From the NCBI RefSeq assembly GCF_004054105.1, contig NZ_SBLC01000001.1:124001-188000 (forward strand): a stretch of 64,000 bases of DNA. The letters are read 5' to 3'. The number at the start of each line of letters is the position of its first letter. Positions within the stretch are counted from its first letter, which is position 1. Source of the DNA: Falsigemmobacter intermedius. GTDB lineage: Bacteria; Pseudomonadota; Alphaproteobacteria; Rhodobacterales; Rhodobacteraceae. The notes below the pieces were generated by a model. It saw nothing but the letters and a program-made list of their open reading frames with translations, was not told where the DNA came from and did no database searches. Shown piece after piece: positions 35,666-45,538 of the stretch. A program made the position numbers and the translations under genes.

Positions 35666-36379
35666 ATGCGCCCCTCTGGACGGAAACTCGACGAAATGCG
35701 GACGGTCTCGATTGAGACCGGCGTGGTCAAACATGCCGAAGGATCATGCCTGATTAAAGTGGGTGACACCCATGTGCTCTGCACGGCAACCATCGAAGAC
35801 CGTCCGCCGCCCTTTCTGAAAGGCACGGGCCTTGGCTGGGTCACCGCCGAATACGGTATGCTTCCCCGCGCAACCGGATCGCGTACCCGGCGGGAGGCTG
35901 CGACCGGCAAGCAGCAGGGCCGTACGGTTGAGATCCAGCGCCTGATCGGCCGCGCCCTGCGCGCAGGCGTCGACCGCGCCGCCCTGGGTGAGCGTCAGAT
36001 CGTGATCGACTGCGACGTCCTGCAGGCCGATGGCGGCACGCGCTGCGCCGCGATTACCGGTGGCTGGGTGGCCCTGCGCCTTGCAGCGAACCGCCTGCTG
36101 CAGACCCGTGCCATTACCTCTGACCCCCTGCCCGATCACATCGCTGCTGTCTCCTGCGGGATCTATGCGGGCCAGACTGTCCTTGATCTTGATTACGCAG
36201 AGGACAGCGCAGCCGGAACAGATAGCAACTTCATCCTGACGGGCCGTGGCCGCCTTGTTGAAGTGCAGATGTCCGCAGAGGGTGCCACCTTTGCGCGCGA
36301 GGATATGAACCGTCTACTCGACTTGGCGGAAGCCGGTGTTCAGCAACTGGTCGCAGCACAAAAGGCAGCCATCGCATGA
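35666..36379 (+). CDS. rph: ribonuclease PH
   Basis: 237 residues. Phosphorolytic 3'-5' exoribonuclease that trims tRNA 3' ends. Motifs: [20 protein letters not shown], the phosphate-binding region [40 protein letters not shown] (catalytic Asp), and [28 protein letters not shown] precedes ATG 35666. It diverges from hrcA and overlaps rdgB by four bases (ATGA). Confidence 0.98.
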   Translation: MRPSGRKLDEMRTVSIETGVVKHAEGSCLIKVGDTHVLCTATIEDRPPPFLKGTGLGWVTAEYGMLPRATGSRTRREAATGKQQGRTVEIQRLIGRALRAGVDRAALGERQIVIDCDVLQADGGTRCAAITGGWVALRLAANRLLQTRAITSDPLPDHIAAVSCGIYAGQTVLDLDYAEDSAAGTDSNFILTGRGRLVEVQMSAEGATFAREDMNRLLDLAEAGVQQLVAAQKAAIA

Positions 36380-36981
36380 GAAAATTCACCGGATCCGAGC
36401 TGCTGGTTGCCACGCATAACAAGGGGAAACTCGAAGAGATCGCAGCCCTTTTCTCTGACCGCCAGGTCAGCGTAAAAGGCGCAGCAGATTTTGGCCTGCC
36501 CGAACCCGCCGAGACCGAGACCACTTTCGTCGGAAACGCCCGGATCAAAGCCCACACCGCTGCCAAAGCGACCGGCCTGCCCGCTCTTTCGGACGATTCC
36601 GGCCTGATGGTGGATGATCTGGGGGGTGAACCTGGCGTCTACACCGCTGATTGGGCCGAAACACCAAATGGACGGGATTTTGCGATAGCTATGCGCAAAG
36701 TCTATGATCGCCTGGTGGAAACAGGGCGACCTCAGCCCTGGCGTGCAGGTTTTGTCTGCACATTTGTCCTGGCCTGGCCCGATGGACATGATGAGGTGTT
36801 CGAAGGTAAAGTGGATGGAGAGATTGTCTGGCCCGGCCTTGGTGAGAATGGTCACGGCTATGATCCGATCTTCAAACCTGAAGGTTATGATGTGACCTTT
36901 GGCGAGATGGATCGCTGGGAGAAAAATCGTATTAGCCACAGAGCCCGCGCTTTCGCAAAGCTCCAGGCATGTTTCACGTGA
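36376..36981 (+). CDS. rdgB: non-canonical purine NTP pyrophosphatase (ITPase)
   Basis: 201 residues. Hydrolyses dITP, XTP and related nucleotides to keep them out of DNA. Motifs: [14 protein letters not shown] (Thr-x-Asn-x-x-Lys), [30 protein letters not shown], and [13 protein letters not shown], ending HRARAFAKL. It overlaps rph. Its last codons, including the TGA stop at 36979, lie inside a perfect parS site, constraining the C-terminus to ...ACFT. Confidence 0.96.
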   Translation: MRKFTGSELLVATHNKGKLEEIAALFSDRQVSVKGAADFGLPEPAETETTFVGNARIKAHTAAKATGLPALSDDSGLMVDDLGGEPGVYTADWAETPNGRDFAIAMRKVYDRLVETGRPQPWRAGFVCTFVLAWPDGHDEVFEGKVDGEIVWPGLGENGHGYDPIFKPEGYDVTFGEMDRWEKNRISHRARAFAKLQACFT

Positions 36982-36985
36982 AACA
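36970..36985. other. parS centromere-like site (perfect 16-mer)
   Basis: TGTTTCACGTGAAACA, a perfect palindrome identical to the canonical chromosomal parS bound by ParB. It overlaps the end of rdgB and lies 20 bases before hemW, 1.2 kb from the parB stop and 8.6 kb from the probable oriC. Confidence 0.95.
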
Positions 36986-37005
36986 CAACTGAACTGAGGT
37001 GACTT

Positions 37006-38163
37006 ATGGCCTTTGGCCTCTATATCCACTGGCCCTATTGTCAGACCAAGTGCCCCTATTGCGATTTTAACTCGCATGTGGCGACGCATATTGACCAGAA
37101 GCGCTGGATTTCGGCTTATCAACAAGAAATCCAGCGTCTCGCGGCAGAATGCCCGGACGAAATTCTGGAAACCATCTTCATTGGCGGTGGGACACCGTCA
37201 TTGATGGATCCCGAAGTTGTTCACGCCATTATCGAAAGCGCACGTAAGGCCTGGCGCTGGAGCAATGATGTTGAGATCACCATGGAAGCCAACCCCGGCT
37301 CGGTCGAAGCGGGTCGCTTTGCGGGCTATCGGGCTGCCGGCGTAAATCGTGTTTCCTTGGGGATTCAAGCCCTTAACGATGGCGATCTTAAACTTCTGGG
37401 CCGAATGCACAGCGCGGATGAAGCGCGCAAAGCCATTGGTATCGCGCATTCAACTTTTGATCGGGTCAATATCGATCTAATCTATGCGCGGCAGAACCAG
37501 ACGCTGGAACAATGGCGCAGCGAACTCGACGAAGCACTGAGCCTCGGAACCAGACATCTTTCCCTCTACCAGCTGACAATTGAAGATGGGACTGTCTTCG
37601 GTCGCCGCTTTGCCGCGGGCCAATTGCGTGGCCTGCCCGATGAGGACCGCGCCGTTGATATGTTCATGTCCACTCAGGAGGTCTGCGACCGCGCCGGCCT
37701 GTTGGCATATGAGGTTTCAAACCACGCCGTGCCTGGAGAGGAGTCCCGTCACAATCGTCTTTACTGGCAAGGCGGCCGTTACGCCGGCATAGGACCTGGC
37801 GCACATGGCAGAATCGGACGGGGCGATCAGCGCCGCGCGACTGAGGCGATCCGCGAACCCACACTCTGGCTGAGTGCGGTTGAGCGCAAAGGCAGCGGTG
37901 ATCTTCTCAGCACGCCCTTGTCCGCGATGGATCGTGCGGAAGAACTTCTGATGATGGGGCTGCGCGTTCGTGAAGGCCTGAGCTGGGAGCTTCTTTCTGC
38001 AGAAGGGATTGCGCGCGGCCCCTGGCCGAAACTCGACCTGATGATCGAAGAAAAATTCGTTATCGCAGATGGCGAAGGTATCCGCACCACCCTCGAGGGT
38101 CGCCTGCTCCTCAACACATTGGTTGCAGAGCTGGCGACAGATGTTCCGCTGATTTCAGTGTAA
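37006..38163 (+). CDS. hemW: HemW-like radical SAM heme chaperone
   Basis: 385 residues. Radical SAM protein related to coproporphyrinogen III dehydrogenase, thought to deliver heme. The cluster motif CQTKCPYCDF (residues about 12-21) has the HemW spacing CxxxCxxC followed by Phe. Other motifs: ETIFIGGGTPSLMD, EITMEANPGSVE, VNRVSLGIQALNDGDLKLLG, and SLYQLTIEDGT. The C-terminal HemN domain includes YEVSNHA and GRYAGIGPGAHGR. Its stop overlaps the convergent parB stop by 9 bases. It follows rdgB across the parS site, so rph-rdgB-hemW may be one operon. Confidence 0.95.
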   Translation: MAFGLYIHWPYCQTKCPYCDFNSHVATHIDQKRWISAYQQEIQRLAAECPDEILETIFIGGGTPSLMDPEVVHAIIESARKAWRWSNDVEITMEANPGSVEAGRFAGYRAAGVNRVSLGIQALNDGDLKLLGRMHSADEARKAIGIAHSTFDRVNIDLIYARQNQTLEQWRSELDEALSLGTRHLSLYQLTIEDGTVFGRRFAAGQLRGLPDEDRAVDMFMSTQEVCDRAGLLAYEVSNHAVPGEESRHNRLYWQGGRYAGIGPGAHGRIGRGDQRRATEAIREPTLWLSAVERKGSGDLLSTPLSAMDRAEELLMMGLRVREGLSWELLSAEGIARGPWPKLDLMIEEKFVIADGEGIRTTLEGRLLLNTLVAELATDVPLISV

Positions 38164-39063
38164 TTTTTCGGCCGGTATTTGCGACAGAAGTCCGCAAAGC
38201 CGGTCGAGCTCTTCCAGCGAGTTATAAGCGATCGTTACGGTTCCCGCACCCGTATTGGGCTCATGGCGAATCCGAACGGCCATTCCGAGATTTCCTGAAA
38301 TATCAGCCTCAAGTGCGACGGTGTCATCATCGCGGGCATCCGAACGAACGGCATATTTCCGCGCCTGACCTGTGCCGGTTTTTCCTTCCCGAACAAGACG
38401 TTCGACCTCCCGAACGCTCATTCCCTTATCGACAATCCGGCGTGCCATCGTCGACGCGTTCTCCAGGGCCACAAGCGCACGCGCATGGCCCGAAGAAAGA
38501 GACCCGTTCTCGATCAGCTCAACCACATCGTCAGGCAGGCTCAGAAGCCGCAAGGAGTTGGCGATATAACTGCGGCTCTTGCCAAGGCTCTCGGCAACTT
38601 TTTCCTGCGTGTGACCGAAGCGATCGATCAGTTGCTTATAGGCCTGCGCCTCTTCCACCGCGCTGAGATCAGCACGTTGAATGTTCTCAATGATAGCCAC
38701 TTCGAGAACTTCAGTGTCCGAATAATCGCGAACAATAACCGGAAGCGTATGCAGCCGCGCAAGCTGCGACGCACGCCAGCGCCGTTCACCGGCAACGATT
38801 TCAAAACTTCCGTTCACCTCACGCACAAGCAGCGGCTGAAGAACACCCTTCTCACGGATCGAGTTTGACAGGTCTTCCAATGCGTCTTTGTCAAAGATGC
38901 GACGCGGCTGATCCGGATTGGGATGGACTTTTTCGATGGGAACTTCCCGCACGCCAGGCGCATGGGCCCCACGCCCCGTCGACTGCTCCATCATGCCGAC
39001 GTCAGCCATCAGGGCCGAAAGCCCGCGTCCGAGGCCACGCCGCTCTGCTCTGCGTTCACTCAT
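38155..39063 (-). CDS. parB: chromosome partitioning protein ParB (CTPase clamp)
   Basis: 302 residues. Binds parS, loads as a CTP-dependent DNA clamp and recruits SMC. N-terminal LGRGLSALMADVG contains the Arg-rich ParA-activating region; VPIEKVHPNPDQPR and the CTP-binding GERRWRA (92-98) follow; ENIQRADLSAVEEAQAYKQL and the helix-turn-helix TQEKVAESLGKSRSYIANSL give parS recognition; the C-terminus is the dimerisation domain. Start overlaps the parA stop. Last gene of the rho-mnmE-mnmG-rsmG-parA-parB run; it ends within hemW's 3' end. Confidence 0.98.
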   Translation of the reverse strand: MSERRAERRGLGRGLSALMADVGMMEQSTGRGAHAPGVREVPIEKVHPNPDQPRRIFDKDALEDLSNSIREKGVLQPLLVREVNGSFEIVAGERRWRASQLARLHTLPVIVRDYSDTEVLEVAIIENIQRADLSAVEEAQAYKQLIDRFGHTQEKVAESLGKSRSYIANSLRLLSLPDDVVELIENGSLSSGHARALVALENASTMARRIVDKGMSVREVERLVREGKTGTGQARKYAVRSDARDDDTVALEADISGNLGMAVRIRHEPNTGAGTVTIAYNSLEELDRLCGLLSQIPAEKLH

Positions 39064-39854
39064 CCCCGTTCTCCACGTTTTTGGCCATCGTGCCGTTCCA
39101 GAAGTTCTCTTGCAAGTGCGCGGTAGGCCAAGGCCCCCTTGGATGACGGGTCATAGTCCAGGATCGTGGTCGCGTAAGAAGGCGCTTCGCTGATGCGCAC
39201 ATTGCGCGGGATGACAACATTAAAGACAACTTCACCCAAAGTTGCACGCACATCCGCTTCCACATGCTGCGACAGGCGGTTTCGCATATCCGCCATCGTC
39301 AGCACCACGCCTTCAATACGCAGCGCCGGATTGGCCTTTGCGCGGATCTCCCGGATTGTCATCATGAGTTGCGACAGCCCCTCGAGCGCAAAAAACTCCG
39401 CCTGAAGGGGGACAAGCACCGAAGTCGCCGCAACCATTGCGTTCACCGTCAAAAGGTTCAGCGAGGGGGGACAATCGATCAGGACAAAGTCGAAAGCCAT
39501 TTCCATCAGTGCCTTACGGCGAAGCGCCTGGCTCAGAAGAAAGCTGCGCTTTTCATGGGCATGCAGCTCAATATCAGCCGAAGCCAGATCGGTCGTCGCT
39601 GGAATTACCCAAAGCGATGAGGCTGCGGTCTTCACCTCTAGTGGCATCGGCTTTCGCCCGCTCAGCAGCAGGTCATAGCTGGAGAATCCACGCTGCTCCG
39701 GCTCGATCCCGACGCCCGTAGAGGTGTTCCCCTGCGGATCAAGATCAATGAGAAGTACGCGCTTGCCAGCCTCCGCCAGAGCCGCTCCAAGATTGATGGT
39801 CGTTGTGGTTTTTCCCACCCCACCCTTCTGGTTCGCAATCGCGATAATTCTCAT
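39060..39854 (-). CDS. parA: chromosome partitioning ATPase ParA (Soj)
   Basis: 264 residues. Deviant Walker ATPase that drives origin segregation. Walker A KGGVGKTTTT at 10-19, IDLDPQGNTSTGVG (A'), LIDCPPSLNLLTVNAM (Walker B). ATG 39854 begins MRIIAIANQKGGVGK and has GAGG at a good distance; an upstream in-frame ATG at 39896 would overlap rsmG. Stop overlaps parB start. It follows rsmG by 11 bases. Confidence 0.98.
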   Translation of the reverse strand: MRIIAIANQKGGVGKTTTTINLGAALAEAGKRVLLIDLDPQGNTSTGVGIEPEQRGFSSYDLLLSGRKPMPLEVKTAASSLWVIPATTDLASADIELHAHEKRSFLLSQALRRKALMEMAFDFVLIDCPPSLNLLTVNAMVAATSVLVPLQAEFFALEGLSQLMMTIREIRAKANPALRIEGVVLTMADMRNRLSQHVEADVRATLGEVVFNVVIPRNVRISEAPSYATTILDYDPSSKGALAYRALARELLERHDGQKRGERG

Positions 39855-39865
39855 TCCCGCCTCGG

Positions 39866-40489
39866 TTATGATCGTCTGCTTAATGCTGTCACACACAAAA
39901 CGCGTGCCAGAGGTTCCGTGACACTTTGGTGGACCGCCAGGTCAAACTGCCATTTTTCCAAAGCGGCGTCGACTTCCGATTGGTAGGCTTCGCCCTTTGG
40001 AAGAACGGCCACGGCGGAAGGGGCCATATGTGGCGAAATCCAGCTAAAGAGCAGTGGTAATGCCGCCAGGGCCCGTGCCGTAACCACCTCAGCACCTAAA
40101 GGGGCAACGGTCTCAATACGGTCGCTGATGACCTTTACATTCACCGAGCAGCTTCTCGCGGCCTCGCGCAGGAAGGTCGCCTTACGCTGATCAGACTCGA
40201 CCAGAATATGCTGAGCGCGCGGCTCAAACTGGGTCGAGAGGATCGCCATGATGATCCCCGGGAGCCCGCCACCGCTGCCAAAATCCGCAAATCTTTGCGT
40301 GTTTTCAGGAACATAGTCGTAGAGCTGAACCGAATCCAGAACGTGACGCTGGCGGATATCAGCAAGCGTCGATTTGGCAACGAGGTTGATCCTGGGTGAC
40401 CAGCGCGCCAGCATTGCCTCGAACGTCTCGAGGCGCTCGCAGGTCTCTGCTGTTAATGATTGCCCACGTACCTTAACAGTCCAGGTCAC
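39866..40489 (-). CDS. rsmG: 16S rRNA m7G527 methyltransferase RsmG
   Basis: 207 residues. Methylates N7 of G527 of 16S rRNA. SAM-binding motif [14 protein letters not shown] (about 70), preceded by [30 protein letters not shown] and [11 protein letters not shown] follow. The start overlaps the mnmG stop (ATGA). One CGCCAGGT word at 39935. Standard gidB position between mnmG and parA. Confidence 0.96.
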   Translation of the reverse strand: MTWTVKVRGQSLTAETCERLETFEAMLARWSPRINLVAKSTLADIRQRHVLDSVQLYDYVPENTQRFADFGSGGGLPGIIMAILSTQFEPRAQHILVESDQRKATFLREAARSCSVNVKVISDRIETVAPLGAEVVTARALAALPLLFSWISPHMAPSAVAVLPKGEAYQSEVDAALEKWQFDLAVHQSVTEPLARVLCVTALSRRS

Positions 40490-42357
40490 GCAGAAGCCTC
40501 CTGCCTGCCACGCGCCAACATTTTGATCCGGATATGGATCAGTGCGATCGCTGCCGGTGTCATACCTTCAATCCGCGAGGCCTGAGCAAGGCTCTCCGGG
40601 CGCGCACGCTGCAGTTTTAGTTTCAATTCGTTGGAAAGGCCTGAAACCATCTCATAGTCGAATTCGGCCGGAATGATCTGACCTTCTTCGCGCCGCATGA
40701 TTTCAACCTGGGCCCGCTGACGCTCTTCATAGGCCGCATAGAGCGATTGCGAATGCAGTTGCAGGAAATCTGCCGCCGAGATCTCTGACACTGCCGGAAC
40801 AAGAGTTTCAATCTGCGACCGGGTTACATCCGGAAATGCCATGACCTCGAGGGCAGTACGGCGAACCCCGTCTTTGCTGACCGAAATTCCGACCGTCTCA
40901 AGCTCTCGCGGTGAAAAGCCCTGGTCGGACATGACCGCTTTGCCGGCCTCCAAACGCGCCATCTTTTCGGCAAAGGCCAATGCGCGGTCTTCGCCAACAA
41001 GCCCAAGTTCAATGCCAAGTGGCGTCAGGCGCTGATCCGCGTTGTCGACGCGCAGCGTGAGGCGATACTCGGCCCTCGAAGTGAACATACGGTAGGGTTC
41101 TGTCACGCCGCGGGTAACCAGGTCATCAACCATCACACCGATATAGCTGTCAGAGCGTTGCAGAACGATTTCGCCTTCGCCACGCGCATAGCGAACGGCG
41201 TTCATTCCGGCCAGGATGCCCTGAGCCGCCGCCTCCTCATAGCCGGTCGTCCCATTGATCTGCCCGGCAAAGAACAGTCCCTTGAGCGCGTTAACCTGGA
41301 GACCGCGGCTCAGACCGCAGGGATCAAAGTAATCATATTCAATGGCATAGCCAGCCTGAAGGATCTGAACCTCTTCCAGGCCAGCGATCGAACGAACGTA
41401 AGCTTCCTGCACGTGTGCCGGAAGCGAGGTCGAGATTCCGTTCGGATAGACCGTATGATCGTTGAGGCCCTCCGGCTCCAGGAAGACCTGGTGGCTGTCC
41501 TTTTCAGAAAAGCGAACAATCTTGTCTTCAATCGAAGGGCAATAGCGCGGACCAACCCCCTCAATATGCCCGCCATACATTGCGGACAGCGAGAGGTTAT
41601 CGCGCACGATCTGGTGCGTGCGTTCATTGGTATGGGTGATACCACAGGCGATCTGACGGACCTGCGGACGGTCATTCAGGAAAGAGAGCATCATCGGCTC
41701 TTCATCCCCCTCCTGCACTTCCAGTTTGTCCCAGGCAATGGTGCGTCCATCCAGGCGCGGCGGCGTACCGGTCTTCAGGCGCCCGCGACCAGGTGCAATT
41801 TCGCGCAGCATCGCGGCCAGACACTCAGACGCCGGATCGCCGACACGACCGCCGGTGGACCGCTCCGGCCCGACATGGATCACACCATTCAGGAAGGTGC
41901 CCGAGGTCAGAATAACCGCCCTTGCCTGAAGGAAGCTGCCATCAGCAAGCTCAACACCAGTAATCCGATCCCCCTCAATCCCGAAGCTGACCGCCTCACC
42001 CTCAATAATATCAAGGCCTTGGCGCTGGCTGAGAAGGGTTTGAACGGCCTCGCGATAAAGCGCACGATCTGCCTGAATACGCGGCCCCTGAACGGCAGGG
42101 CCTTTTCGGCGATTGAGCAGACGATACTGAATACCAGCCATATCCCCGGCACGGGCCATGATGCCGTCAAAGGCATCGACTTCGCGCACCAAATGGCCTT
42201 TACCAAGCCCGCCGATCGCCGGGTTGCAGGACATAACGCCGATGCCATCCCGTTTCAGCGAAATCAGAGCCGTAGCAGCGCCCATGCGCGCAGAAGCATC
42301 CGCAGCTTCAACACCGGCATGCCCGCCGCCGACCACGACAACATCATAGTGTTTCAT
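40486..42357 (-). CDS. mnmG: tRNA uridine 5-carboxymethylaminomethyl modification enzyme MnmG
   Basis: 623 residues. With MnmE installs cmnm5 at wobble U34 of certain tRNAs. FAD-binding [20 protein letters not shown] at the N-terminus, [38 protein letters not shown], and the C-terminal helical domain ([20 protein letters not shown]). ATG 42357 was chosen from the [11 protein letters not shown] family start; AGGATTG lies upstream. The start codon sits inside a one-mismatch parS site, which fixes the second codon as AAA. 11 bases after mnmE. Confidence 0.98.
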   Translation of the reverse strand: MKHYDVVVVGGGHAGVEAADASARMGAATALISLKRDGIGVMSCNPAIGGLGKGHLVREVDAFDGIMARAGDMAGIQYRLLNRRKGPAVQGPRIQADRALYREAVQTLLSQRQGLDIIEGEAVSFGIEGDRITGVELADGSFLQARAVILTSGTFLNGVIHVGPERSTGGRVGDPASECLAAMLREIAPGRGRLKTGTPPRLDGRTIAWDKLEVQEGDEEPMMLSFLNDRPQVRQIACGITHTNERTHQIVRDNLSLSAMYGGHIEGVGPRYCPSIEDKIVRFSEKDSHQVFLEPEGLNDHTVYPNGISTSLPAHVQEAYVRSIAGLEEVQILQAGYAIEYDYFDPCGLSRGLQVNALKGLFFAGQINGTTGYEEAAAQGILAGMNAVRYARGEGEIVLQRSDSYIGVMVDDLVTRGVTEPYRMFTSRAEYRLTLRVDNADQRLTPLGIELGLVGEDRALAFAEKMARLEAGKAVMSDQGFSPRELETVGISVSKDGVRRTALEVMAFPDVTRSQIETLVPAVSEISAADFLQLHSQSLYAAYEERQRAQVEIMRREEGQIIPAEFDYEMVSGLSNELKLKLQRARPESLAQASRIEGMTPAAIALIHIRIKMLARGRQEASA

Positions 42358-42365
42358 GTGAAACA
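42350..42365. other. second parS-like site (one mismatch)
   Basis: TGTTTCATGTGAAACA, differing from the perfect parS at one central base (CATGTG for CACGTG). It overlaps the mnmG start codon, 3.2 kb from the probable oriC and 5.4 kb from the perfect parS. Confidence 0.75.
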
Positions 42366-42368
42366 ATC

Positions 42369-43655
42369 CTACTTCCCGATGCAAAAGGACGAGAATATCT
42401 CACCCAACAGCTCTTCAACACCAATTCGCCCGACGAGATCATCCATGGCAGCAATCGCGGTCCGAAGGGCCTCGGCCGCAAGCTCCTCACTCAGGTTTCG
42501 GCTTTCTACCATTTTCAACGCGCTTTCCAAAGCCCCGATGGACCGCAGAACGGAAGCACGATGCCGCGCGCGCGTGATGGTAGCGGCAGAGGCGGAAAGC
42601 TCTGACAGGCGCGCAGTTATGCACCCGACCAGTTGCTCAACACCTTCGCCAGTCCGGCCCGAGACTGAAAAGCCCGGGCCGGGCCGAAGGTCAGACTTAC
42701 CCGAGACGACAATGTCGCCCTCCTGTGGCGGCAGATCAAACTGGTCATTGTCACCACCGAGCAGGAAGACCCGCAAATCAGCAGACCTGGCGCGGTCTAC
42801 GGCCCGGGCAATGCCCATGGCCTCGACCGGATCGCTGGCTTCTCTCAGTCCAGCGGTGTCCAGTAGAGTCACCGGCAGGCCCCCAAGATCCATGCGCACT
42901 TCAATAACGTCGCGGGTGGTGCCGGCGTATTCGGACGTCAGCGCCGCTTCACGACCTGCTAACCTATTGAGAAGTGTCGATTTACCGGCATTCGGCGCGC
43001 CAAGAATCGCCACTTCGAAACCATCGCGGATACGTTCCGCTGCCTTATAGCCCGCGGCTTCCTGGCGCAGTTCTTCGAGAACAGCGACGATCAGGCTCCG
43101 GACCTCAGGGCGCACGTCGACCGGAACATCCTCATCTGCAAAGTCAATCACCGCCTCAAGCAGAGCCGCCGCACGCAGGATGCGTGAGCGCCAGGTTTCC
43201 ACGCGATCCCCCAGGGCGCCGGAGAAGACGCGCATCGCCTGACGACGCTGCGCTTCGGTTTCCGCCTCTATCAGATCGGCCAGACCTTCGACCTGCGCCA
43301 GGTCCATACGCCCGTTTTCAAGCGCGCGACGGGTAAACTCCCCCGCTTCAGCCAGACGCAAACCTGGCAGTTGCGCCAGGATATCCAGAACGGCACGAAC
43401 GATGGCCGTGCTGCCATGCAGATGAAGCTCTACAACCTCCTCGCCGGTGAAGCTGGCCTCTGCTGTAAAACGCAGGACGAGCGCCTGGTCAACGACCTCG
43501 CCCTCGTGGCGCAGGCGCCGCAGCGCCGCAACCCTGGGGGCGGCAAAGCTTCCGACCAACGGCAAAAGCCCCTCGCATGCGAGGGGCCCTGAGATGCGGA
43601 TCACGGCGACACCGGCTTTGCCCCGGGCGGTCGCCAGGGCATAGATCGTGTCCAT
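42369..43655 (-). CDS. mnmE: tRNA modification GTPase MnmE
   Basis: 428 residues. N-terminal formyl-THF binding domain ([40 protein letters not shown]), then a helical domain with an inserted G domain: G1 [13 protein letters not shown]2 [11 protein letters not shown]3 DTAGLRE. The C-terminal FSSFCIGK carries the conserved CxGK that is needed for modification. 11 bases separate it from both rho and mnmG, indicating one transcript. Confidence 0.98.
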   Translation of the reverse strand: MDTIYALATARGKAGVAVIRISGPLACEGLLPLVGSFAAPRVAALRRLRHEGEVVDQALVLRFTAEASFTGEEVVELHLHGSTAIVRAVLDILAQLPGLRLAEAGEFTRRALENGRMDLAQVEGLADLIEAETEAQRRQAMRVFSGALGDRVETWRSRILRAAALLEAVIDFADEDVPVDVRPEVRSLIVAVLEELRQEAAGYKAAERIRDGFEVAILGAPNAGKSTLLNRLAGREAALTSEYAGTTRDVIEVRMDLGGLPVTLLDTAGLREASDPVEAMGIARAVDRARSADLRVFLLGGDNDQFDLPPQEGDIVVSGKSDLRPGPGFSVSGRTGEGVEQLVGCITARLSELSASAATITRARHRASVLRSIGALESALKMVESRNLSEELAAEALRTAIAAMDDLVGRIGVEELLGEIFSSFCIGK

Positions 43656-43666
43656 TCCCCGGTTCC

Positions 43667-44947
43667 TCAGCTGTTCATCGACTCGAAGAATTCCGAGTTC
43701 GATTTGGTCTGCTTCAGTTTTGAGATCAGGAACTCGATGGCATCCGTAGTGCCCATCGGGTTCAGGATCCGGCGCAGAACATAAGTCTTTTGCAGGTTGT
43801 TGCGATCGACCAGCAGTTCCTCTTTCCGGGTGCCGGACTTCAGAATATCCATCGCCGGGAAGATGCGCTTGTCGGCAACTTTGCGGTCCAGAACGATCTC
43901 GGCGTTACCCGTGCCTTTGAACTCTTCAAAGATCACTTCGTCCATGCGCGAGCCGGTGTCGATCAGCGCGGTCGCAATGATTGTCAGCGAGCCACCCTCT
44001 TCAATGTTACGCGCTGCACCGAAGAAGCGCTTCGGGCGCTGCAGGGCATTGGCATCGACACCACCGGTAAGCACTTTACCCGAGGACGGCACCACAGTGT
44101 TGAAGGCGCGACCAAGTCTTGTAATCGAGTCGAGAAGGATCACAACATCTCGTTTATGCTCGACCAAGCGCTTGGCCTTCTCGATCACCATTTCGGCCAC
44201 TGCGACGTGACGGGTTGCGGGCTCGTCGAAGGTCGAGGAGATGACCTCACCCTTCACCGATCGCTGCATATCCGTCACCTCTTCCGGGCGCTCATCGATC
44301 AGCAGAACGATCAGATAGCACTCGGGGTGGTTCACCTCGATCGACCTAGCAATGTTCTGTAACAGAACGGTTTTACCGGTCCGCGGCGGTGCCACGATCA
44401 GAGCGCGCTGGCCCTTCCCGATGGGAGCCACCAGGTCAATGATACGGGCCGAGCGGTCTTTGATGGTCGGATCTTCGATCTCCATCTTCAGGCGCGCATC
44501 GGGATAAAGCGGGGTCAGGTTGTCGAAGTGAACCTTGTGACGCGCCTTTTCAGGGTCATCAAAGTTGATCTTCGTCACCTTGGTCAGGCTGAAATAGCGC
44601 TCATTCTCGCGCGGCGCTTGGATCACGCCCTCGATCGAGTCGCCCGTGCGCAGCGACCACTGACGGATCATTTCCGGGCTGACATAGATGTCATCCGGAC
44701 CTGGCAGGTAGTTGGCCTCCGGGCTGCGCAGGAAGCCAAAACCGTCCTGGAGAACCTCCAGGACGCCATCGCCGCCGATCTCAAAGCCCTCTTCCGCATG
44801 TTCCTTCAGGATCTGGAACATCATCTCGCCCTTACGCATGGACGAGGCGTTCTCAATCTCCCATTCCTCAGCCATGGCCAGCAGATCTGCCGGGGTCTTG
44901 GCTTTCAGGTCCGAGAGTTTCAGCTGTTCCAGGACGTCCTGGCTCAT
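43667..44947 (-). CDS. rho: transcription termination factor Rho
   Basis: 426 residues. Hexameric RNA helicase. N-terminal helix bundle ([20 protein letters not shown]), cold-shock RNA-binding domain with [18 protein letters not shown], Walker [19 protein letters not shown], Walker [18 protein letters not shown], the Q-loop ([14 protein letters not shown]) and R-loop ([17 protein letters not shown]). First gene of the run ending in parB. A promoter candidate lies about 90 bases upstream. Confidence 0.98.
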   Translation of the reverse strand: MSQDVLEQLKLSDLKAKTPADLLAMAEEWEIENASSMRKGEMMFQILKEHAEEGFEIGGDGVLEVLQDGFGFLRSPEANYLPGPDDIYVSPEMIRQWSLRTGDSIEGVIQAPRENERYFSLTKVTKINFDDPEKARHKVHFDNLTPLYPDARLKMEIEDPTIKDRSARIIDLVAPIGKGQRALIVAPPRTGKTVLLQNIARSIEVNHPECYLIVLLIDERPEEVTDMQRSVKGEVISSTFDEPATRHVAVAEMVIEKAKRLVEHKRDVVILLDSITRLGRAFNTVVPSSGKVLTGGVDANALQRPKRFFGAARNIEEGGSLTIIATALIDTGSRMDEVIFEEFKGTGNAEIVLDRKVADKRIFPAMDILKSGTRKEELLVDRNNLQKTYVLRRILNPMGTTDAIEFLISKLKQTKSNSEFFESMNS

Positions 44948-45038
44948 GGGCAGGCCTCAAATACACAGGGGCCACGCCAGGGCGCGGCCAGGAGGGTCAG
45001 AAATGGGAATTGGCCTGGCCGGACGGCCGCCAAACCCG

Positions 45039-45068
45039 CTGATAGCCTGGTCAGACCTGGCGAGTCAA
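45039..45068 (-). promoter_or_regulatory. candidate promoter of the rho-parB operon, with motif in spacer
   Basis: On the minus strand TTGACT (45068-45063), 18-base spacer, TATCAG (45044-45039). The spacer begins with CGCCAGGT (45062-45055), placing a copy of the dispersed word where a repressor or nucleoid protein would occlude polymerase. Confidence 0.45.
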
Positions 45069-45076
45069 CGTAAGCC

Positions 45077-45538
45077 TCAGAATTTCACGATCACAGAGGC
45101 GACAATCAGCACCATCAGAAGGGTCGGAACCTCGTTCATCAGCCGGTAAGTCCGTCCTGGCCGCCGGTTCTGACCCAGGGCAAACTCTTTGCGCCGCGCC
45201 GACAGCCAGTGATGAAACCACGTCATCCCCAGGACGGAGGCGGCTTTCGTCCAGGGCCAGGCCATTGACCAGTCAATAATACCTGGTGTGAAGACCAGGC
45301 AAAGCCCGAAGAGCCAGGTCGCGATCATCGCGGGATTCATAATTCCACGAAGAAGCTTGCGTTCCATGGTGCGAAACATCTCTTCGGCCTCAGGAATGCC
45401 CTGAGAGACCCGCTCAGCGTGATAGACGTAGAGTCTCGGCAGATAAAAGATCCCTGCCATCCAGGAGATCACAGAGATGACATGCAGCGTTTTGGTCCAG
45501 GGGTAGAGGTCTGAAAGCAGCGCAGCCAGCCAGGTCAT
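45077..45538 (-). CDS. hemJ: HemJ-type protoporphyrinogen IX oxidase
   Basis: 153 residues with four membrane helices (about 13-32, 60-78, 86-103, 133-150). Oxidises protoporphyrinogen IX in heme synthesis. Conserved histidine in YPWTKTLHVISVISWMAGIF, LRGIMNPAMIATWLFG, WTKAASVLGMTWFHHWL and RLMNEVPTLLMVLIV are diagnostic. It lies immediately beside the probable origin and is followed by rho on the same strand after 129 bases. hemE, often nearby in other alphaproteobacteria, is not in the window. Confidence 0.95.
   Translation of the reverse strand: MTWLAALLSDLYPWTKTLHVISVISWMAGIFYLPRLYVYHAERVSQGIPEAEEMFRTMERKLLRGIMNPAMIATWLFGLCLVFTPGIIDWSMAWPWTKAASVLGMTWFHHWLSARRKEFALGQNRRPGRTYRLMNEVPTLLMVLIVASVIVKF

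Noticed and set aside
41158-43050. 630-codon plus-strand frame opposite mnmG and mnmE
   Set aside because: Spans the boundary of two well-supported minus-strand genes and has no family similarity.
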